Positions 1 through 9,510 of a stretch of DNA of 64,000 nucleotides are shown in pieces (the first letter of the stretch is position 1; the number at the start of each line of letters is the position of its first letter). Source of the DNA: Glaciecola sp. UBA2563 (lineage in GTDB: Bacteria; Pseudomonadota; Gammaproteobacteria; Enterobacterales; Alteromonadaceae). The position numbers were made by a program, and so were the translations under genes. Where the stretch lies: assembly GCA_002340325.1 (NCBI GenBank), contig DDLV01000095.1:1-64000 (forward strand). Reading direction: 5' to 3'. The notes under the pieces were generated by a model that was not told where the DNA came from, searched no databases, and worked only from the letters and a program-made list of their open reading frames with translations.

Positions 1-12
1 CCCATTCCAAAG

Positions 13-38
13 AAACCCAGCAAGCGCTGGGTTTTTTT
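13..38 (+). terminator. Rho-independent terminator of an upstream gene outside the window
   Basis: A perfect 9-bp stem (AAACCCAGC at 13-21 with GCTGGGTTT at 26-34) has a 4-base loop and ends in a run of T up to position 38. This is the classic shape of an intrinsic terminator reading rightward. The gene it serves lies to the left of the window. Confidence 0.85.
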
Positions 39-251
39 ATGCGTGCTTTACAGCTTTTGTAGTAAGGCCCGTATGGCGATTTTACTGGTATAGAACTTGT
101 ACATCGACTTAATAGGTGACGGCTATTTCTCGAGGAATTTTTTCGACGACCGATACAAAAAATGTCAATTTAGACTAATGGGGTATTTATTTACGCTGAT
201 TTAAATTGAAAGATCACAATTTTCTGCTACTCAACATTCGAAGGTAGGCAC

Positions 252-434
252 ATGGAGAAGTTTAATAAGTTCACTGAATTCGCCGTTATAATGGCAATAA
301 CGTTGGCCGGCATTCATTTTTCTTTTTTGTTATTAAAGGAAGGTCATTCTCTTTTGGTTTTTATTCCAGTGACTGTAGTCTTGGTTTGTGTATATTTTTA
401 TTTGGTTAGATTTCTACGCGAAGATAATCCATGA
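252..434 (+). CDS. Small two-helix membrane protein, unknown function
   Basis: This is a 60-residue open frame with a plausible ribosome binding site (GAAGG) 7-8 bases before the ATG. It would make a protein with two hydrophobic stretches, roughly residues 10-28 and 33-52. A short charged N-terminus comes first and a basic/acidic tail ending REDNP comes last, so it is most likely a small inner-membrane protein. I do not recognise the family. It stands alone between the terminator at the window start and the oppositely oriented DUF4242 gene, so context gives no hint. It could be a chance frame, but the hydrophobic pattern and binding site favour a real gene. Confidence 0.5.
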   Translation: MEKFNKFTEFAVIMAITLAGIHFSFLLLKEGHSLLVFIPVTVVLVCVYFYLVRFLREDNP

Positions 435-805
435 CACTAAAACGGCAAATAATTGCACAGGTAGTTTAACGACTACCGTACGCACTTTTGCCGTCTCATA
501 TTGATTTTTTGAAGTGTGTCAGACTCTATCAGAACAAGTAAAAGGTAAAATTGCCTTCTTTTATAAATTTTGTCGGAGTTTTCTATTATCACACCATCAA
601 TTTTCTTTTTGCCTCAGTATATTCGTCTTCAACATTGGCATTGTCTACTGTCAGTAATACAGTAGATTTTGTCATATTTTAGTTATGCTTTTAAACATTT
701 TAGATTCGATTGATGTCTCGGGAGTCTTTTGATAGAGAAATACCCAAGCACTGAGGGTTGGTCCCAAAGAACTCAACCCTTTATATTTATTGTTGTTTTT
801 TGCTT
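435..805. other. Intergenic stretch with no supported gene
   Basis: This is AT-rich sequence between the small membrane protein and the DUF4242 gene. The only structure I see is a 7-bp stem (AGGGTTG near 757 with CAACCCT near 774), just past the end of the DUF4242 gene. It has no clear T-run on the minus strand, so I do not call it a terminator. Confidence 0.4.
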
Positions 806-1078
806 TTATTCCGCAGTGGTAGGATCGATGATTGTCTTGACTGCCGAGACTGAATTTGCCGGGAAGCCTCCCATTTCCGCGTGTTTAACCACTAATTCCT
901 GATCAGGTGCGATATAAATACAATAAACTTTATCGTCAGTTACATAGCTTTGTAGCCACTGTACTTGCGGTCCAAGTTCATTTAGTACACCACAAGATTT
1001 AGCTGAAATTCCTTGAAGCTCTTCAGCTGATAAATCACCAGCGCCTGGAATTTCGCGTTCGATTACAAATTTTGGCAT
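806..1078 (-). CDS. DUF4242 family protein (SCO4226-like, putative nickel/metal binding)
   Basis: The 90-residue product begins MPKFVIEREIPGAG and carries the hallmark segments of the DUF4242 family: KSCGVL, VTDDKVYCIYIAP and GGFPANSV, with a C-terminus ending IIDPTTAE. Members are small ferredoxin-fold cytoplasmic proteins. The Streptomyces member SCO4226 is known to bind nickel, but the physiological role is unknown in most bacteria. The length is normal for the family. An AAGGAT ribosome binding site sits just before the ATG. It is a single gene, divergent from the tricorn protease gene, with which it shares a 310-bp upstream region. Confidence 0.88.
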   Translation of the reverse strand: MPKFVIEREIPGAGDLSAEELQGISAKSCGVLNELGPQVQWLQSYVTDDKVYCIYIAPDQELVVKHAEMGGFPANSVSAVKTIIDPTTAE

Positions 1079-1388
1079 TTTTTCATCCTTTATAAAACAA
1101 TGGAGAGTGTTAAACGTTAACGCAGAGTAAAGATGAGGTTAAATTTAAGCAATACGCGTAGCGCCATTATCATACTAATTGCGCACAGTTTCATACTAAT
1201 GAACGACAAAATTTTAAGCGAAAGACCGGCACTCTTTTGATTTTTAGTATCAATAACAGAGAAAAACAAACTTTTACAATTTTCATGGCGTGATCAAAAG
1301 CCTGATCATTGCTACTTCCTTGTTCATTCTACTATACTTGCGGTTTACAAAAAATTAACGCCTCTAATTCAATAACCTTGGATATTCC
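1079..1388. promoter_or_regulatory. Divergent promoter region between DUF4242 gene and tricorn protease gene
   Basis: The 310-bp gap must carry both promoters. For the rightward gene, TTGCTA (1309-1314) and TATACT (1333-1338) are separated by 18 bases, a weak sigma-70 match. Just upstream, the self-complementary hexamer TGATCA occurs twice, 12 bases apart (1291-1296 and 1303-1308), which could be an operator. No small gene is supported here. Confidence 0.35.
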
Positions 1389-4300
1389 ATGCTCAAAATT
1401 ACGACGTCTTTAACGTACATTGCTGCGTTTGCATCGCTCTGGCTACAAGTTAACTCTGTCTATGCTGATACGCGGAACTTGCGATTCGCTGACATACATA
1501 AAGACAAAGTAACTTTTGTTTATTCCGGCGATATTTATCTCGCTGACATAAACACTGGAATGAGCACGCGATTAACAAGTCATGAAGGTATGGAGCTTTT
1601 TCCAAAGTTTTCTAGAGATGGCAATAAAATAGCGTTTTCTGCTGAATATAGTGGCAATCGGCAAGTTTATGTGATGAACATTGACGGAACATCTTTAGAG
1701 CAACTTACTTTCTACAACGATGTTGGGCCAATGCCACCTCGCGGAGGATTTGATTATCGCATTTTGGATTGGAGTGCAGACGATTCAAAAATCTTAGTTC
1801 GGGCTAACCGACTTCCGTGGGGCCCCAGAATGGGAAGGCCAATTTGGGTACCCGTTGAAGGGGGGCTAGAACAGAATCTGGCAGTGCCGGAAACAGGCGG
1901 TGGTATGCTCTCAGGTGATGGAAACACATTTGTCTACACCCCTATAGATCGCGAGTTTCGAACTTGGAAGCGGCATCGCGGTGGTAGAGCGCAAGATGTG
2001 TGGACGTATGATTTGACAAACAATACGTCCAAACAACTGACTACCCATCCCGCCACCGACAACCAGCCAGTCTGGGTAAATGGTGAAATATTTTTTGCGT
2101 CTGACAGAGAATTCAAACTCAACTTGTATCGCTATAAAGAAAACGGTGAACCAGAAAAAGTTACCAATCACGACGATTTTGATGTGTTGTGGGTGTCAGC
2201 AGGTCCCGATGCAATTGTTTATGAAGCGGGTGGATTCTTGTGGCGATATGCACCGGGAAATGAGTCTCAGCGTTTAAAAATAGATGTACAAGGAACTCGC
2301 GAACAACTTCGGCCTAGCTTTAAACTAGCAAGTGACAACATCCAATCCATGGATATTTCAAAAGATGGACAACGGGCAGTATTTGCTGCTAGAGGTGAAG
2401 TGTTTACCGTGCCGCTAAAAAACGGAGAAGTTCGGAACATTACTAATACACCTGAAGCTAGAGAGATTAGCGTAAGCTGGTCACCAGATGGAAAAACGAT
2501 AGCCTATTTGAGTGACGCAACAGGGGAATACGAAATCTACATTAGGTCACAGGACGGTACTGGGAAGCCAATGCAAGTGACCAAAGATAGTTCTATTTGG
2601 AAATTTTGGCCTGAGTGGTCACCAGATGGTGAGCTTTTTGCGTACAGTGATAAGAATCAAAAGCTGTGGATAATTGGGGTAGATGGTAACAATAGAGTGG
2701 AAATCGATACTGGTATTTACGACGATATTACCTACTATCGATGGTCACCTGATAGCCGTTGGTTGGCATATCTAAAAGAGGCAGACAATGGGCTAGATTC
2801 TGTATTTGTTTATGATACAAAGGAAAAATCGATTCATCAGTTAACTTCCGGTAGAACAAATGAAGGCAGTCCTGTTTTTAGTCGTGACGGACAATATTTA
2901 TTCTTTACGTCAGAAAGAGACTATAACTTGGCGTTCAGCAGCTATGAGTTTAATTACCTTTATAACAATGCAACGCGCATATACGCACTTGCGCTAAACA
3001 AAGAGGTAGGGCCTATTTATCCACTGAAAAGTGACGAAGTAAGCCTAAACGAAGAACAACAGGAAGAAGAATCTAGTGAGGAAGAACTCAATGTCACTAT
3101 CGACTTTGATGGTCTGAATTCTCGCGTAATGGCGCTTAACGGCCAAAGCAGTAATTATGGTGGCTTAAGCGCTGGCAATAATGGCGTATTCGCAATCCAC
3201 TCTAGCAATGGGAAACGAGAATTAATCTTACTTAAGATCAACGAAGATGATGCGCCTGAAACTGTGGCTGAAAATGTATCTAATTACGTCTTGTCGAGTG
3301 ATGGCAAAAAGCTCTTAGTGCAGTCAGGTTCAAATTATTCCATTATCGATGCTAAACCAAAGCAAGACCTCTCAAAAAGCAAGTTATCGATCTCTGACAT
3401 GAAAATAAAAATAAACCCAATGACAGAGTGGAAACAGATTTATGATGAAGCCTGGCGCGTGGCTCGCGATTGGTTTTACGATCCCAACATGCACGGTATG
3501 GACTGGCAAGAAGTAAAAAATCGTTATCAACCCATGATAGACGCCGCCAGCCATAGAACCGATATTGATTATGTTTTAGGAGAGTTAGCGGGTGAACTTA
3601 ATGCCGGTCATGTTTATGTGCAGAGCGGTGACCAACCAGTTGTCGAACGGATGGACGGGGGGTTATTAGGTGCTGAATTATCGGTTAGTAAAAACGGCTA
3701 TTATCGAATCGAAAAAATCTTTGAAGGCGAAAACTGGCACTCTGCATTTCGCTCGCCGCTAACTGAAATAGGTGTAAATGCAAGTGAAAGCGATTACATT
3801 TTGGCTGTTAACGGGCAATCCGTTGAAAGCGTAGACAATATTTATGAATTGTTTGAAAACACTGTTGGCAAACAAGTAACGTTAACGTTAAGCGCATCAG
3901 AAAAAGGGAGTAATTCCTGGACGACGATCATTCGGCCTATCCATACAGAGACATCACTGCGTTACTTGGATTGGGTAAATAGCCGGGCAGCTATGGTAGA
4001 CCGCTTATCGGGAGGGCGAATTGGCTATGTTCATTTGCCGAATACCGCGGTTCCAGGAAACAGAGAGTTGTTTAAACAGTTCTTACCTCAAATTACCAAA
4101 GATGCACTTATTATAGATGACCGTTATAACGGCGGTGGGTTTATTCCCGATAGAATGATGGAGCTGCTGGGACGTAAGACGCTTAATTATTGGAAACAGC
4201 GAGGTTTAAAACCTAATGCGACGCCTTTTTACGCGCATGATGGTCCAAAAGTGATGCTGACGAATTACAATTCTTCATCAGGCGGTGATGCTTTACCTTA

Positions 4301-4619
4301 TTATTTTAGAAAAATGGGGTTAGGAAAAATTATCGGGACGCGAACGTGGGGTGGTTTAATTGGGATCAGCGGAGCCCCGGGCCTGGTTGATGGTGGTGTA
4401 TTTTTACCTCCAACATTTAGAATTCTCGATACTGATGGAAACTGGGTTGTCGAAAATGAAGGTGTGGTGCCAGATATAGAAGTGATTGATAGACCAGAAC
4501 TGATTTATTTAGGTAAAGACCCGACGATTGAAAGAGCGGTAGAAGAATTGCTCAAGGACTTACAACCAAACCCTAGAAAAAGTATCGAAGCACCTCCAGC
4601 TCCCACTGAATTTGAGTAA
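1389..4619 (+). CDS. Tricorn protease homologue, S41 family peptidase with beta-propellers and PDZ domain
   Basis: The product is a 1076-residue exported peptidase. Residues 1-26 form a Sec signal peptide (cleavage near VYA-D). Residues about 30-680 hold repeated propeller blades with WSPDGK, FSRDGN and WSADDS motifs, as in the two propellers of tricorn. A helical domain follows, then a PDZ domain (about 765-860) and the S41 catalytic domain. His741 in NAGHVYV and Ser964 in NSSSGGD fit the catalytic His and Ser of tricorn. The residue after the serine is Gly965, where archaeal tricorn has an Asp that selects basic P1 residues, so cleavage specificity may differ. The signal peptide places it in the periplasm, unlike cytosolic archaeal tricorn. 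It is a single gene, convergent with the barrel gene downstream. Confidence 0.92.
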   Translation: MLKITTSLTYIAAFASLWLQVNSVYADTRNLRFADIHKDKVTFVYSGDIYLADINTGMSTRLTSHEGMELFPKFSRDGNKIAFSAEYSGNRQVYVMNIDGTSLEQLTFYNDVGPMPPRGGFDYRILDWSADDSKILVRANRLPWGPRMGRPIWVPVEGGLEQNLAVPETGGGMLSGDGNTFVYTPIDREFRTWKRHRGGRAQDVWTYDLTNNTSKQLTTHPATDNQPVWVNGEIFFASDREFKLNLYRYKENGEPEKVTNHDDFDVLWVSAGPDAIVYEAGGFLWRYAPGNESQRLKIDVQGTREQLRPSFKLASDNIQSMDISKDGQRAVFAARGEVFTVPLKNGEVRNITNTPEAREISVSWSPDGKTIAYLSDATGEYEIYIRSQDGTGKPMQVTKDSSIWKFWPEWSPDGELFAYSDKNQKLWIIGVDGNNRVEIDTGIYDDITYYRWSPDSRWLAYLKEADNGLDSVFVYDTKEKSIHQLTSGRTNEGSPVFSRDGQYLFFTSERDYNLAFSSYEFNYLYNNATRIYALALNKEVGPIYPLKSDEVSLNEEQQEEESSEEELNVTIDFDGLNSRVMALNGQSSNYGGLSAGNNGVFAIHSSNGKRELILLKINEDDAPETVAENVSNYVLSSDGKKLLVQSGSNYSIIDAKPKQDLSKSKLSISDMKIKINPMTEWKQIYDEAWRVARDWFYDPNMHGMDWQEVKNRYQPMIDAASHRTDIDYVLGELAGELNAGHVYVQSGDQPVVERMDGGLLGAELSVSKNGYYRIEKIFEGENWHSAFRSPLTEIGVNASESDYILAVNGQSVESVDNIYELFENTVGKQVTLTLSASEKGSNSWTTIIRPIHTETSLRYLDWVNSRAAMVDRLSGGRIGYVHLPNTAVPGNRELFKQFLPQITKDALIIDDRYNGGGFIPDRMMELLGRKTLNYWKQRGLKPNATPFYAHDGPKVMLTNYNSSSGGDALPYYFRKMGLGKIIGTRTWGGLIGISGAPGLVDGGVFLPPTFRILDTDGNWVVENEGVVPDIEVIDRPELIYLGKDPTIERAVEELLKDLQPNPRKSIEAPPAPTEFE

Positions 4620-4625
4620 CAAAAA

Positions 4626-4846
4626 GGCTCTACACTGCTTAAGTGTTGCTGACATAAATAAACATTGCTCATTTGATTGCAGGTAATTGTATTTTGAAAG
4701 TCGCTTTGAATCCACTCCTCGACGTGAAACGGATGGACGCTCTGCGAAAACATCCATGTTTTCGAAGCTTTCAAAATACAATTACCTGCAATCAACTGTG
4801 AATCAGCATTTTTAGAATCTTAGCAACACTTAAACAGTACTGAGCC
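4626..4846. repeat. Nested palindromic element A between convergent genes
   Basis: Two perfectly complementary 28-bp arms lie at 4673-4700 and 4768-4795. Outside them a second, imperfect pair (4626-4650 with 4822-4846, 21 of 25 matching) extends the structure. Read on the minus strand, the 67-bp core contains a hairpin GAAAACAT-GG-ATGTTTTC, then AGCGTCC and ACGTCGAG. Arm ends (GATTGCAGG outside, AAAG inside) and core layout match element B near 26.9 kb, in the opposite orientation. It fills most of the gap between the tricorn gene and the barrel gene, and may also act as a bidirectional terminator. Confidence 0.85.
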
Positions 4847-4862
4847 AACACAAAAACCGAAA

Positions 4863-6146
4863 TTAGAATTCCCAAGTAGCCTTAAGCCAGACTCTATCAG
4901 TTTGGCTAAATTGCCCAATCAGTTCCTCAGTATCGCCCCACACCATATCTATTCCACACTGTAAATAAAACGTATCGCTTGCTTGCCATGCTACGGCAGG
5001 TCGAAAAGTTCCGTCATTTTCGCGCAAGGAGCCGATGAGTTCGGCGCTCAACTTAAGCGAATCATTCGAAATTGATTTTTGTAGTTTTATGGTGGATATG
5101 ACGTCTTTGTTTGGTCTGAATAATTGATCGCCTGAGATATGATCTATTCCGATTTGGATATTTAGAAATGTATTGTTTGGTAAGTCCCAGTCCAATCCGA
5201 TACCAGCGAGCCACCGCGAGCGCTCTTCTATAGAAAGCGAATTTCGACTTGTGTTTATGGACTGGTCATTGATTGATGCGATTTCGAAACGCCATACTCG
5301 AGAACCTTCCGCATGTTGAAATGTAGCGCCCAATAGTGTTCGCGATTCATATAGTGCTTCGATTACGTTTTCTCGAAACAAGAACAATGGTTCTGGATCA
5401 GGGCCTTGAATAAGCAAAACTGAAATATCGCTTTTTCCAATTCGCGAAGTTCCTTTTATGCCAAACGTCATATCATCCGACGATATTATATCGATTTCAG
5501 GCAATGCTTGATTATTACTAACACCTGCTCGAAATCTTGGTGCTTGAACTTCATAGGTACTACCAAGTGTCGCTAGCTGATCGCCAGTTCCATCTACCAA
5601 TAATCCTAGATCCCAACGTATACCAGAGTTACGAAATTGCGCTCTCGCGCCCCACCGTGGAATTCTATCAGGGCGTTGTTCAATAAATATAGCTTCACGT
5701 TTCCGCGTCGCATCAAATCTATCTGTCACTTGTATGCCATCTAACACTCCCCAAGCAAATGTCTGTTTACCTAGAGTAATTCGAGTAGAGCGCTTGCGCC
5801 ATGTAAGCGTGGCTCGCTCGACTTCGAGAAAAGTTTTGTCGTTGATATCCCAAGGTTTAGATACTGGGTCAAATGTCTCAAGCGTGCCGAGCCCAGTATC
5901 GCCTTCAAAACGTTCGAGTCTTAGAGATATTTGCGCTTGCCAACCGGAGCGCGTTTTCGCCTCAAAGGATGGAAGCAAAGTGAGGCGTGCTAGATCGCTA
6001 TTATCGTTACTAACGCCAACAGCAAGTGTCGATTCAATACTAATGGAGCTATCGTATCGGATATCATCTGCCCACGCCAAAGGTGCTCTAATGCTGAAAG
6101 CAAGCAGGAACAACCAAAGTGGATAATACCTTGCTGACTTAGTCAT
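4863..6146 (-). CDS. Outer-membrane beta-barrel protein of RND/LolA-like envelope operon
   Basis: The product is about 427 residues when started at ATG 6146 (MTKSARYYPLW). That start overlaps the stop codon of the preceding LolA-like gene by 8 bases, implying translational coupling, and gives a clean signal peptide ending AWA-DD. A longer frame to 6197 has a poor N-terminus. The mature part alternates short polar and aromatic/aliphatic stretches (RITLGKQTFAWG, GWQAQISLRLERF) and ends WLKATWEF, the terminal Phe expected of an outer-membrane barrel. I cannot name the family exactly; DUF1302-like proteins occur with similar permeases. As third gene after the permease and the periplasmic protein, it is the likely outer-membrane partner in lipid or hydrophobic cargo transport. 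Confidence 0.75.
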   Translation of the reverse strand: MTKSARYYPLWLFLLAFSIRAPLAWADDIRYDSSISIESTLAVGVSNDNSDLARLTLLPSFEAKTRSGWQAQISLRLERFEGDTGLGTLETFDPVSKPWDINDKTFLEVERATLTWRKRSTRITLGKQTFAWGVLDGIQVTDRFDATRKREAIFIEQRPDRIPRWGARAQFRNSGIRWDLGLLVDGTGDQLATLGSTYEVQAPRFRAGVSNNQALPEIDIISSDDMTFGIKGTSRIGKSDISVLLIQGPDPEPLFLFRENVIEALYESRTLLGATFQHAEGSRVWRFEIASINDQSINTSRNSLSIEERSRWLAGIGLDWDLPNNTFLNIQIGIDHISGDQLFRPNKDVISTIKLQKSISNDSLKLSAELIGSLRENDGTFRPAVAWQASDTFYLQCGIDMVWGDTEELIGQFSQTDRVWLKATWEF

Positions 6147-6981
6147 CGAGGTCGGGAACACCATAAGCCAGTGTGTCTGGCTCAAAGATTGTTTCATCTA
6201 AATTAGGCACATGCCGCATACCAGTAAAATGCACATCCGTCTTGTGCCCTGTTTGTAGGTTTTTAGCAGTAAAATGCAAAGCAGTCTGAGCACCACCGAT
6301 GAGCCCTATGTCCAGTACTTCAACAATCTTAAGCGTCTCACCGTCAACATCTGTGTATTCAATCCATACCGGAAAAGCCGTTGTCACATCTATTTTGGCT
6401 TTAAAACTTGCGTATCCAAGTTCAGTACTAATTTCGGGTGATTTTGCAGTACCAACTAACAACCTTACATGAGAATTGTCAGCTTGTTCACTTTCGTCAT
6501 CGCCAGTATCTCCCAGCGCAAAGTCCCAATCACTCATATTAAATTTAAAATTGTCTTTTATGTCGCCGTAGGTTAAGTCTGTTCCAAGAAAATAATCGCC
6601 TCTATCGGATGCAGGCAGACGCCTTACTCTTTCGGTTGCTGGCAAATAAAGCCAGTTATCATCCTCATCTTCATCGTAGTTCAAACTTAAGAAAGCGGTT
6701 TCTTCAATGATGCTGGGTTGGGTAAAAAAGATGGCAATGCGTTCTATATCGTTTTTATCAGAGTGCACCATCAAGGCCTCACGCGTGCGCTCTCGATTCG
6801 CATTATTAACCAAACGAAAGTGCATGGTACCGACTCGACCTTCGTTAGCAGGACGATCTGCAACGAGTTGGGCAATCGCACGTGCATCCAATACCTCGTG
6901 GGTTGTGCTTGTAACAGCTAATGAAGATGGACTGTTAATAACGATAATGAAAACTAATAGAAAAGCGAATTTAGACCGCAT
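6139..6981 (-). CDS. Periplasmic outer-membrane lipoprotein-sorting (LolA-like) protein
   Basis: The 280-residue product has a signal peptide (cleavage near SLA-VT). Its body is typical of the LolA-like family found beside MMPL permeases: NWLYLPATERVRRLPASDR, DYFLGTDLTYGDI and WIEYTDVDGETLKIVEV are recognisable family segments. LolA-fold proteins carry lipids or lipid-modified cargo across the periplasm in a hydrophobic cleft. The ATG lies inside the end of the permease gene (11-base overlap) and its own end overlaps the barrel gene, so the three are one translationally coupled unit. True lipoprotein sorting is unlikely to be its job; a partner of the RND permease in lipid movement fits better. 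Confidence 0.85.
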   Translation of the reverse strand: MRSKFAFLLVFIIVINSPSSLAVTSTTHEVLDARAIAQLVADRPANEGRVGTMHFRLVNNANRERTREALMVHSDKNDIERIAIFFTQPSIIEETAFLSLNYDEDEDDNWLYLPATERVRRLPASDRGDYFLGTDLTYGDIKDNFKFNMSDWDFALGDTGDDESEQADNSHVRLLVGTAKSPEISTELGYASFKAKIDVTTAFPVWIEYTDVDGETLKIVEVLDIGLIGGAQTALHFTAKNLQTGHKTDVHFTGMRHVPNLDETIFEPDTLAYGVPDLDD

Positions 6982-9328
6982 GAGCTTCTTTTCCTCTTAC
7001 AAATTGTGAACTTATTGACCAGATAGCAGGGACAACGAGTAAAGCCCCAATTAACGAGCCAAATGCACCTACTGAAACGAGTAGCCCAAACCACCGTAAT
7101 GGTGGCGCAGAAGAGAGACTTACGACTGCCAACGCAACACCTAGCGCAATAGCAGAATAAAAACACGCACGAGCCACAATTACATAACTTCCTTGAAAGA
7201 CATCAAGTCCCACTGCGCCATACGAAGCTCGTTTTTTAATATGAGAAATTAAATGTATCCCAAAATCTATCCCTAAACCGGTTGCAATAGCAGCCGTCAT
7301 TGATGTTGCCGGCGCGATATCAATCGAAAACATTCCCATTGTGGCGTATACGCTAACAACCCCAAGCGATACAGGTATCATTGCCAATAATGCAAAACTA
7401 ATCGATTTAAATGCGATAATTGTAGAAACTAAAACGAGTGACATCGCCAAACCGAGCCCAATGAAATGGTTTTGCACTAGCTGAGACATCCAGCCGTCAT
7501 TAACAGCGATTCGCCCACTGATATTTGCAATAAGGCCAGACGAGTCTTGCCACGCCAGTAATTTGTGCTCCAATGCTTCCACCGTAGGTAACGTTTTTGA
7601 AAAACTGTCAGTGTTTAGCTGAGCGCGGATTAATGCACGTTGATGATCAAAATCAATCTCCTGCTTAAAATCTTCTGGAGGTGCTGATGCTTCATAAAGA
7701 AACATATATTGTGCGGGTGCTTTTTCTCTCGAGGGCAATTCGCCGTTGGCTGAATCAGTTAGTACCTCATGCATAAGGGCTATGTATTCGTCGATGCCGG
7801 AGACTTTTTCGACATGCGGTAGTTTCAGCATGTCTTTTCGTAGATTTTTAATCTGTTCTAACGTTGATGGAGACATCAAGCCGTTGGCATTTTCTGATTC
7901 AACAACCACATCAAGAAAGTTTATACCGCCGAGCTGGCGGTTAATTTCTACATCTGCAATTCGGACGGGGTCGTGCTCGATAAAATACCGTTTTCGTTCG
8001 TAGTCAAATTGAGATTGGTTCGCAAATACGACCATGACTGCAGTGACTAGAATGACAAACATGAGCGCTAACGCGGGCTTTGCAAATGCGTTTTGTGTTA
8101 TCGAATTCACCATTTTTTCAACGTGATGAGAATGTGGAACGCCGTCTCTTCGATTTTTAGCTGGCGTTAATTTGGTGAGAATAATTACTGCTGGCAGAAG
8201 AGTTAGACTCAGTAGCCAGGCTGCGGCAACGCCCAATGCTGCAAACAAACCAAATTCACTTATCGGTTTCATGGCCGCGCCAAATGATAAACCAATGAAA
8301 GCAGCAATTGTGGTCATGCTGGTTAATGTGACGGGCAACCATGCTTTGCCGAGCGCATATTTAATGGCATCGGTCGGCGTCATTGCTGGTTTATCTGATT
8401 TAGCTTGCAAGTAATAAGCAGAAATGTGCAAACAATCTGCAACGGCAATCGCCATAATCACTACAGGTAATGCTGTGGTAATAAGGTAATAATGTGCGCC
8501 TAACCAACCCATCAGACCAATAGAAATACCAGCAGAACCGGCAATCACGACAATAGGTCCAATAATAGCGATTGGGTTTCTATGCGCTATGAAAAGGAAG
8601 ATGAGCACAGTTAACACTGCGGCGGGTACGAAGATTCTAGTATCTGAGTTAACCATATGAGATAGACGCGCATTCATTGCTGCAACGCCCGCAACATGCA
8701 TATCAAAATTTCCTGCAACAAGACGTTGAACAGTCGCCTTAATTTCTTCAACTGTCTCAAACGCGTGATTAGGATCTTTTACCGGTATGATAACAGTGAG
8801 TAGTCTTTCATTATCGGAGGCTAGCAACCCTGTCAACATTGGCATTGCTTCATAGCGTTCTTTTGCAATCTTGACATTTGCTTCTGTTATTTTGCCGTTT
8901 GCAATAATCGGCTCGACGTTCAGGTTACCAAATTTGCCAAAGATAGCGTTTTGACTTGCTAGACTAATGACATCATTTTTTTTCACGCCATCGATTTTTC
9001 TAACTGCATTATCTACAGCACGAAGTACGGCTAGTCTCTCTGCGGTAAATACCGATTCACTCTCCGGCACAGATAAACCTACAATTACGGGATCTTCTAG
9101 ACCAAAAATCTCTTTTGCTTTATCGCGATTGATAGCGGCGGGATGATTATGCGGGACGAATGCATCAACGGACGGGTCTTTAGTAATTTTTGTAATGCCA
9201 AATAAGCATCCTGCTATAAGCAGCGCTGTCAATATCACAATTAACCTTGGGTGCTTCAACAAACTGTGATTGATTGAATCAAATTTACCACGTGGATGTT
9301 GTCCCTCGGATAGACTGGGCGTATCCAT
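6971..9328 (-). CDS. RND/MMPL family transporter permease
   Basis: The 785-residue inner-membrane protein shows the internal duplication of the MMPL/hydrophobe-RND family. A first helix (about 30-50) is followed by a large periplasmic loop (50-215) and five helices. The same pattern repeats in the second half, with another loop at about 450-610. Polar positions inside helices, such as AVADC and GIDFGIH, are where proton-coupling aspartates sit in this family. A strong AGGAG binding site precedes the ATG. As first gene of a coupled operon with a LolA-like protein and an outer-membrane barrel, it probably drives movement of a lipid or similar hydrophobic molecule between inner and outer membranes. 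The substrate cannot be told from sequence. Confidence 0.9.
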   Translation of the reverse strand: MDTPSLSEGQHPRGKFDSINHSLLKHPRLIVILTALLIAGCLFGITKITKDPSVDAFVPHNHPAAINRDKAKEIFGLEDPVIVGLSVPESESVFTAERLAVLRAVDNAVRKIDGVKKNDVISLASQNAIFGKFGNLNVEPIIANGKITEANVKIAKERYEAMPMLTGLLASDNERLLTVIIPVKDPNHAFETVEEIKATVQRLVAGNFDMHVAGVAAMNARLSHMVNSDTRIFVPAAVLTVLIFLFIAHRNPIAIIGPIVVIAGSAGISIGLMGWLGAHYYLITTALPVVIMAIAVADCLHISAYYLQAKSDKPAMTPTDAIKYALGKAWLPVTLTSMTTIAAFIGLSFGAAMKPISEFGLFAALGVAAAWLLSLTLLPAVIILTKLTPAKNRRDGVPHSHHVEKMVNSITQNAFAKPALALMFVILVTAVMVVFANQSQFDYERKRYFIEHDPVRIADVEINRQLGGINFLDVVVESENANGLMSPSTLEQIKNLRKDMLKLPHVEKVSGIDEYIALMHEVLTDSANGELPSREKAPAQYMFLYEASAPPEDFKQEIDFDHQRALIRAQLNTDSFSKTLPTVEALEHKLLAWQDSSGLIANISGRIAVNDGWMSQLVQNHFIGLGLAMSLVLVSTIIAFKSISFALLAMIPVSLGVVSVYATMGMFSIDIAPATSMTAAIATGLGIDFGIHLISHIKKRASYGAVGLDVFQGSYVIVARACFYSAIALGVALAVVSLSSAPPLRWFGLLVSVGAFGSLIGALLVVPAIWSISSQFVRGKEAHAV

Positions 9329-9510
9329 GGTTGTCTCCTTTCTTGTTCTTCGCGAATCCTTCTTTTAATGCGAGGACTCAATTACTATAACGAAAAACGA
9401 AAAGAAAACCGGCCATTTGTTTTAAATTAGTACTAAAGTCATGACTATAACAGCCCCTAGTCAATTACATATACTGTAGAGTTTTACCTTTTTTATAAAG
9501 CATGGTTTAT

